DNA of 9,442 bases from DAXETY01 sp051155755 (GTDB lineage: Bacteria; Desulfobacterota; Desulfobacteria; Desulfobacterales; SG8-13), in NCBI GenBank assembly GCA_051155755.1, contig DAXETY010000067.1, forward strand, positions 1 through 9,442, given 5' to 3'. Positions 7,578 through 9,442 of this stretch are shown piece after piece. The position numbers and the translations under genes are program-made. Positions within the stretch are counted from its first letter, which is position 1, and every line of letters begins with the position of its first letter. The notes under the pieces are model-generated. The model saw nothing but the letters and a program-made list of their open reading frames with translations, was not told the origin of the DNA and did not search any database.

Positions 7578-7593
7578 CGCAAGTGAAATACCG
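7578..7593 (-). promoter_or_regulatory. Sigma-54-like promoter P2 (degenerate copy)
   Basis: Minus strand CGGTATTTCACTTGCG keeps GG-N10-GC and TTGC and shares the core TCACTTGC with P1, but has lost the T before GG and the CAC of the -24 box. It lies in the distal repeat unit, about 68 bp before the proximal truncated USP start. Activity is uncertain. Confidence 0.55.
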
Positions 7594-7607
7594 GAGCGAA
7601 AGAATCC

Positions 7608-7664
7608 CCGAGGGGAATATTCCGGAAAATCATCTGCCGCCATAATTTTTTTGATTTTGCCCAT
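7608..7664 (-). pseudogene. Truncated USP gene start, distal copy
   Basis: Nineteen codons starting MGKIKKIMAADDFPEYSPR match the N-terminus of the intact USP at 7356 (MSKIGKVMVACDFSEYSPR), with AAGGAGG seven bases upstream of the ATG and a consensus sigma-54 promoter further up (7740-7755). After codon 19 the similarity stops. The Ser of the DFSEYS motif is Pro. The fragment is far too short to fold as a USP. It may still be translated, since start and ribosome-binding site are intact. Confidence 0.75.
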
Positions 7665-7739
7665 TTTCCGGCCTCCTTGTATCCGGCAGTTTCGGTCCGT
7701 TTCAAATAGTCCGAACTGCGAGCCTCTGGACTGGTTATG

Positions 7740-7755
7740 AGCAAGTGACGTGCCA
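7740..7755 (-). promoter_or_regulatory. Sigma-54 (-24/-12) promoter P1 of the USP operon
   Basis: On the minus strand the sequence is TGGCACGTCACTTGCT, an exact match to the sigma-54 consensus TGGCACG-N4-TTGC(A/T). Predicted transcription start is near 7729, about 65 nt upstream of the distal truncated USP start. An AT-rich stretch (about 7768-7800) and a TTTACAG/CTGTAAA dyad (7841-7855) lie upstream, as expected for an enhancer-dependent promoter. Confidence 0.88.
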
Positions 7756-7840
7756 TAGCAACTTCATACATAACCAATTAAAACGATTAAGTTTAAATTC
7801 CGGCTGCCGTGTATTTGCCGCCGTGCCGTTGTCGACAAAT

Positions 7841-7855
7841 TTTACAGGCTGTAAA
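7841..7855. promoter_or_regulatory. Dyad TTTACAG-G-CTGTAAA, candidate activator binding site
   Basis: A perfect 7-bp inverted repeat with one central base, centred about 119 bp upstream of the predicted P1 start, the usual distance for a sigma-54 enhancer. The half-site CTGTAAA recurs at 7907-7913 and TTTACAG at 8775-8781 upstream of hsp20. That the activator at 1-1161 binds it is inference. Confidence 0.5.
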
Positions 7856-7906
7856 GTCGGGGGATGAAGGTCGGTATCAGTTCGGGTGAATGCGTTCGTG
7901 AAAAGC

Positions 7907-7913
7907 CTGTAAA
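7907..7913. promoter_or_regulatory. Half-site CTGTAAA, possible second activator site
   Basis: Repeats one arm of the dyad at 7841-7855 with similar flank (GCCTGTAAA against GGCTGTAAA); only four of seven bases of the opposite arm are kept. Its spacing from the full dyad, about 60 bp, would suit cooperative binding, but a chance 7-mer is possible. Confidence 0.3.
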
Positions 7914-7929
7914 TGTGGGATTCTTTCAA

Positions 7930-8117
7930 GCGGTTCGGATCTCGCAGAGCGCGACGTTATCGCATACAGGGTAATGATACGGCTGGTCCGGGAATGGCGG
8001 ACGGGTAAACGCAACATTCCCTTGGTCTCCCGCCATGGGGGGGCCTCTCAAGGATTTGTGGTGCGATCGGGGGGCGCCGGCAGTCCCCCCCGGAGCGGGA
8101 AGTTTGCAATCCTGCTG
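7930..8117. other. Noncoding, hairpin-rich spacer downstream of hsp20
   Basis: No credible gene is visible. The stretch holds two mutually exclusive 7-bp inverted repeats, GGGAATG/CATTCCC (7990-7996 with 8015-8021) and ATGGCGG/CCGCCAT (7994-8000 with 8030-8036). It also holds a GC-only hairpin CGGGGGG/CCCCCCG (8068-8074 with 8086-8092). It could encode a structured RNA or simply be decayed intergenic DNA. Confidence 0.4.
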
Positions 8118-8140
8118 AAAAAAGCCATTGCGAATGGTTG
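8118..8140 (-). terminator. Intrinsic terminator of hsp20
   Basis: On the minus strand, right after the hsp20 stop codon, CCATT-CGC-AATGG forms a 5-bp stem with a 3-nt loop, followed one base later by six Ts. Position and T-tract fit a Rho-independent terminator. It would separate hsp20 from the USP operon promoters downstream. Confidence 0.65.
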
Positions 8141-8581
8141 CTATTTTACCTTTACCTCGATCGCCTTGGGTTTGGACTCCTCGGTTTTCGGAATGCTCAG
8201 GGTGAGCATCCCGTCTTTGAAATTGGCTTCGATGTGGGTTTCGTCCACGTTGTCCGGCAGCGTGAAGCTGCGGGTGAAACTGCCGTAAAACCGTTCGATC
8301 CGGTGGAACTTCTTGTTTTTTTCCTCTTTTTCCTGCTGGCGTTCGCCGCGGATGGACAGTATGCCGTTGTCCACCGTGACTTTCACGTCTTCTTTTTTGA
8401 TACCGGGGATTTCGGCTTTGATCGCAAATTCCTTGTCGGTTTCCACGATGTCCACCCGCGGTGTCCAATCGCCGGTGGTCATGACCTCCTGATCGGTGCG
8501 CCGCGGCCAGCTCAACGACCGGCTGTATTGATCGAACATATCCTCGAATTGACGAAAGGGATCCCATTTGGCCAGTTTCAT
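8141..8581 (-). CDS. Hsp20 small heat-shock protein (alpha-crystallin family)
   Basis: A 146-residue ATP-independent holdase that binds unfolding proteins in the cytoplasm, usually as large oligomers. The N-terminal arm (1-38, MKLAKWDPFRQFEDMF) is typical of the bacterial family. The alpha-crystallin domain runs from about 40 to 132, with VDIVETDKEFAIKAEIPGI (43-61), NGILSIRGER (72-81) and the signature A119-NFKD-G124-M-L126. The C-terminal tail ends with I141-E-V143, the I-x-I/V anchor used in oligomer assembly. The ATG at 8581 has AAAAGGAGG seven bases upstream. A sigma-54-type promoter at 8651-8666 would give a leader of about 59 nt, and a T-tract hairpin follows the stop. Control of an Hsp20 gene by sigma-54 rather than sigma-32 or CIRCE is unusual. 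Confidence 0.96.
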   Translation of the reverse strand: MKLAKWDPFRQFEDMFDQYSRSLSWPRRTDQEVMTTGDWTPRVDIVETDKEFAIKAEIPGIKKEDVKVTVDNGILSIRGERQQEKEEKNKKFHRIERFYGSFTRSFTLPDNVDETHIEANFKDGMLTLSIPKTEESKPKAIEVKVK

Positions 8582-8650
8582 GTTTGTACCTCCTTTTCGA
8601 AATGTCGTCCGGTAAAAAACGGAGCGAAGATTGCCGTCTCTTCTTTATTT

Positions 8651-8666
8651 AGCAACCGGTGTGCCA
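8651..8666 (-). promoter_or_regulatory. Sigma-54 (-24/-12) promoter of hsp20
   Basis: Minus strand TGGCACACCGGTTGCT matches TGGCAC and TTGC(A/T) with exact GG-N10-GC spacing; only the base after CAC differs from the full consensus. Predicted start is near 8640, about 59 nt upstream of the hsp20 ATG, almost the same leader length as P3 to the USP start. Confidence 0.85.
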
Positions 8667-8737
8667 GTTTACCCATCCGTTGCAGTCGTAGTTAACCGGT
8701 CTGAATCGCTTGTTTATTTTTGGAGACACCCAGACCC

Positions 8738-8755
8738 CGGCTGCGGACTCAGCCG
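8738..8755. other. Hairpin CGGCTG-N6-CAGCCG in the spacer before hsp20
   Basis: A 6-bp GC-rich stem with a 6-nt loop lies about 55 bp past the stop of the truncated gene at 8810. On the minus strand no T-run follows, so it is a weak terminator candidate at best; on the plus strand the following bases are T-rich. Confidence 0.3.
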
Positions 8756-8774
8756 TCTTTGTCTGTCGAAATTG

Positions 8775-8789
8775 TTTACAGGTTGCAAT
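8775..8789. promoter_or_regulatory. Degenerate dyad upstream of the hsp20 promoter
   Basis: TTTACAGGTTGCAAT keeps the left arm and centre (TTTACAGG) of the dyad at 7841-7855 and four of seven bases of the right arm. Its centre is about 142 bp upstream of the predicted hsp20 start. Its presence upstream of both minus-strand sigma-54 promoters suggests a shared activator site (inference). Confidence 0.4.
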
Positions 8790-8809
8790 AAAACCGAAAC
8801 ACATCCTTT

Positions 8810-9190
8810 TCAGACCCGTTCCATCGAAGCGGATGCGTTTTCCCGGTTTGACATTGCCCCTTTTTCAAAAACCGAGCGAACGCGAGCGACGATTTGACGC
8901 TCGGTCATTTTGTCGCAGGATTCCACAGCGAAAATGCGCAGGGACAGGGGCGGCATCGAGCTTTCGATTTGTTTTCGAAGTTCGATTTTGGCTTCCCCCG
9001 GTCCCATGATCAAAATTTTGTCGGCATTCTTCACTGCATGGATAACCGTTTCATAATAGCGGCTGAGCTGATGTTTCTGGCGTTCTTCGATCTTGCGGTC
9101 CACGGAGACATCCTGCGGCCCCCAGGGCGTTCCGCGGGTGCGCGCACCGCCGGAGAGCCTTGTGCGGCGCTCGATTTCGGAGTTGATCTG
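8810..9190 (-). pseudogene. N-terminally truncated eRF1-domain-3-like (baeRF / 'host attachment'-type) protein
   Basis: The open frame after an in-frame TGA (9191-9193) encodes 126 residues. The first possible start codon is the GTG at 9103, giving a 97-residue product. Recognisable family features, recalled from memory, begin well before that GTG: RLSGGARTRGTPWGPQDVSV, then KIEERQKHQL, KILIMGPGEAKIEL and VESCDKMTERQIVARVR. Full members of this small family have a further 30-50 residues with a WIDH-type strand at the N-terminus; I find nothing like it in any frame up to the window edge. The similarity starts directly at the stop codon. I therefore read it as a 5'-truncated remnant, or a short derivative using GTG. 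Such domains resemble the ribosome-associated third domain of eRF1, but the function of these small proteins is unproven. The last residues after VFEKG look poorly conserved. Confidence 0.5.
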
Positions 9191-9253
9191 TCAAGTTGTC
9201 TTTTTTTCAAATTCAACAGAAGAATTAGTAATTCCTGATCCCCTCTCGATTTG

Positions 9254-9270
9254 CAGAATTGGCAATTCTG
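9254..9270. promoter_or_regulatory. Perfect 17-bp dyad in AT-rich intergenic DNA
   Basis: CAGAATTG-G-CAATTCTG is an 8-bp inverted repeat with one central base, centred about 84 bp upstream of the predicted start of the plus-strand sigma-54 promoter. It could be an operator or enhancer for that promoter. It differs in sequence from the TTTACAG dyad. Confidence 0.35.
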
Positions 9271-9319
9271 AATTACGGCATTCGCAAAATAATTGTATTT
9301 ATTACAGTAATTTATATCA

Positions 9320-9335
9320 TGGTACGGTCTTTGCT
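9320..9335 (+). promoter_or_regulatory. Sigma-54 (-24/-12) promoter reading out of the window
   Basis: TGGTACGGTCTTTGCT on the plus strand has one mismatch to TGGCACG-N4-TTGC(A/T) and exact GG-N10-GC spacing. Predicted start is near 9346. It would drive a gene that begins at or beyond the right edge. Confidence 0.75.
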
Positions 9336-9402
9336 TGGCTAATGAAAAAAAACATGTTGGCAAGGCAAAACCGGATCCGTGCAAAAAGATGGCATCCAGA
9401 AA

Positions 9403-9442
9403 ATGAATTCCGATCCGTCGGAAGTTGGGCGAGGCGCTATGG
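9403..9442 (+). CDS. Possible start of a plus-strand gene, cut by the window edge
   Basis: An ATG at 9403 opens a frame (MNSDPSEVGRGAM) that runs off the window. The predicted leader from the sigma-54 promoter at 9320-9335 would be about 57 nt, close to the leaders of hsp20 and the USP. No good Shine-Dalgarno precedes it; the ATG at 9439 with GAGG four bases upstream is an alternative. I recognise no family from 13 residues. Confidence 0.2.
   Translation, partial: MNSDPSEVGRGAM

Larger units (their letters stand above)
7357..7664 (-). repeat. Two-copy 153-bp tandem repeat: sigma-54 promoter + leader + RBS + USP 5' end
   Basis: Two adjacent units (7512-7664 and 7357-7511) are near-identical over most of their length, the second being 2 bp longer just before the intact USP start. 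Read on the minus strand each unit has 19 USP-like codons, then about 28 codons' worth of unrelated DNA that contains a GG-N10-GC sigma-54-like element, then a ribosome-binding site and the next ATG. Similarity to the intact USP stops sharply after codon 19. Between codons 20 and 48 the copies differ at eight positions, seven of them transitions; six change the amino acid and two are silent, so the joined 103-codon frame does not look selected as protein. Confidence 0.85.

Noticed and set aside
7357..7664. CRISPR array
   Set aside because: There are only two units of about 153 bp with no alternation of short repeats and unique spacers; the content is USP gene starts and promoters.
7926..8567. 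213-codon minus-strand frame overlapping hsp20
   Set aside because: Out-of-frame reading of the hsp20 coding sequence that continues through its terminator; low-complexity translation.
9031..9384. 117-codon minus-strand frame at the right edge
   Set aside because: It overlaps the better-supported eRF1-domain-3-like frame and its upstream part is AT-rich intergenic DNA with a promoter on the other strand; no recognisable family.

Overview
The window is GC-rich, densely packed bacterial DNA. The protein set is an ADP-forming acyl-CoA synthetase/GNAT fusion, several UspA-type universal stress proteins, a CBS-ACT protein, a cytidylate-kinase-like protein, Hsp20 and a sigma-54 activator. It suggests an anaerobic Desulfobacterota (deltaproteobacterial, sulfate-reducer-like) genome. 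That assignment is inferred from gene content and style, not proven.

Layout. At the left edge (1-1161, +) is the C-terminal part of a sigma-54 AAA+ activator that ends in a winged-helix-like domain. Facing it is a minus-strand array read from right to left: a single-domain USP (7356-6898), a CBS-CBS-ACT protein (6837-6157), a tandem-domain USP (6117-5185), an acyl-CoA synthetase/acetyltransferase fusion whose ATG overlaps the USP stop by one base (5185-2501), a cytidylate-kinase-like protein (2420-1662) and another single-domain USP (1576-1181). Gaps inside the array are -1 to about 85 bp and nearly every gene has a strong Shine-Dalgarno sequence, so it looks like one operon. Upstream lie a 153-bp tandem repeat and about 450 bp of noncoding, hairpin-rich DNA. 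Then come an Hsp20 gene (8581-8141, -) with its own terminator, an N-terminally truncated eRF1-domain-3-like gene remnant (9190-8810, -), and an AT-richer edge with a plus-strand promoter leading out of the window.

Main result. I read five sigma-54 (-24/-12) promoter elements, all with GG-N10-GC spacing. Three are stacked in front of the USP operon (7740-7755, 7578-7593, 7425-7440), one precedes hsp20 (8651-8666), and one points right (9320-9335). The two strongest minus-strand promoters have a TTTACAG/CTGTAAA dyad or a degenerate form of it about 120-140 bp upstream of the predicted start, where an enhancer-binding activator would bind. The triple promoter arose by tandem duplication of a module made of sigma-54 promoter, leader, ribosome-binding site and the first 19 codons of a USP. 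The two upstream copies are decapitated USP genes. Together with the sigma-54 activator at the far end, this looks like a self-contained sigma-54-controlled stress or dormancy regulon (USPs, Hsp20, CBS energy sensor, protein acetylation/acyl-CoA energy metabolism). Its content resembles the mycobacterial DosR regulon but the control chemistry is different. The regulatory link is inference.
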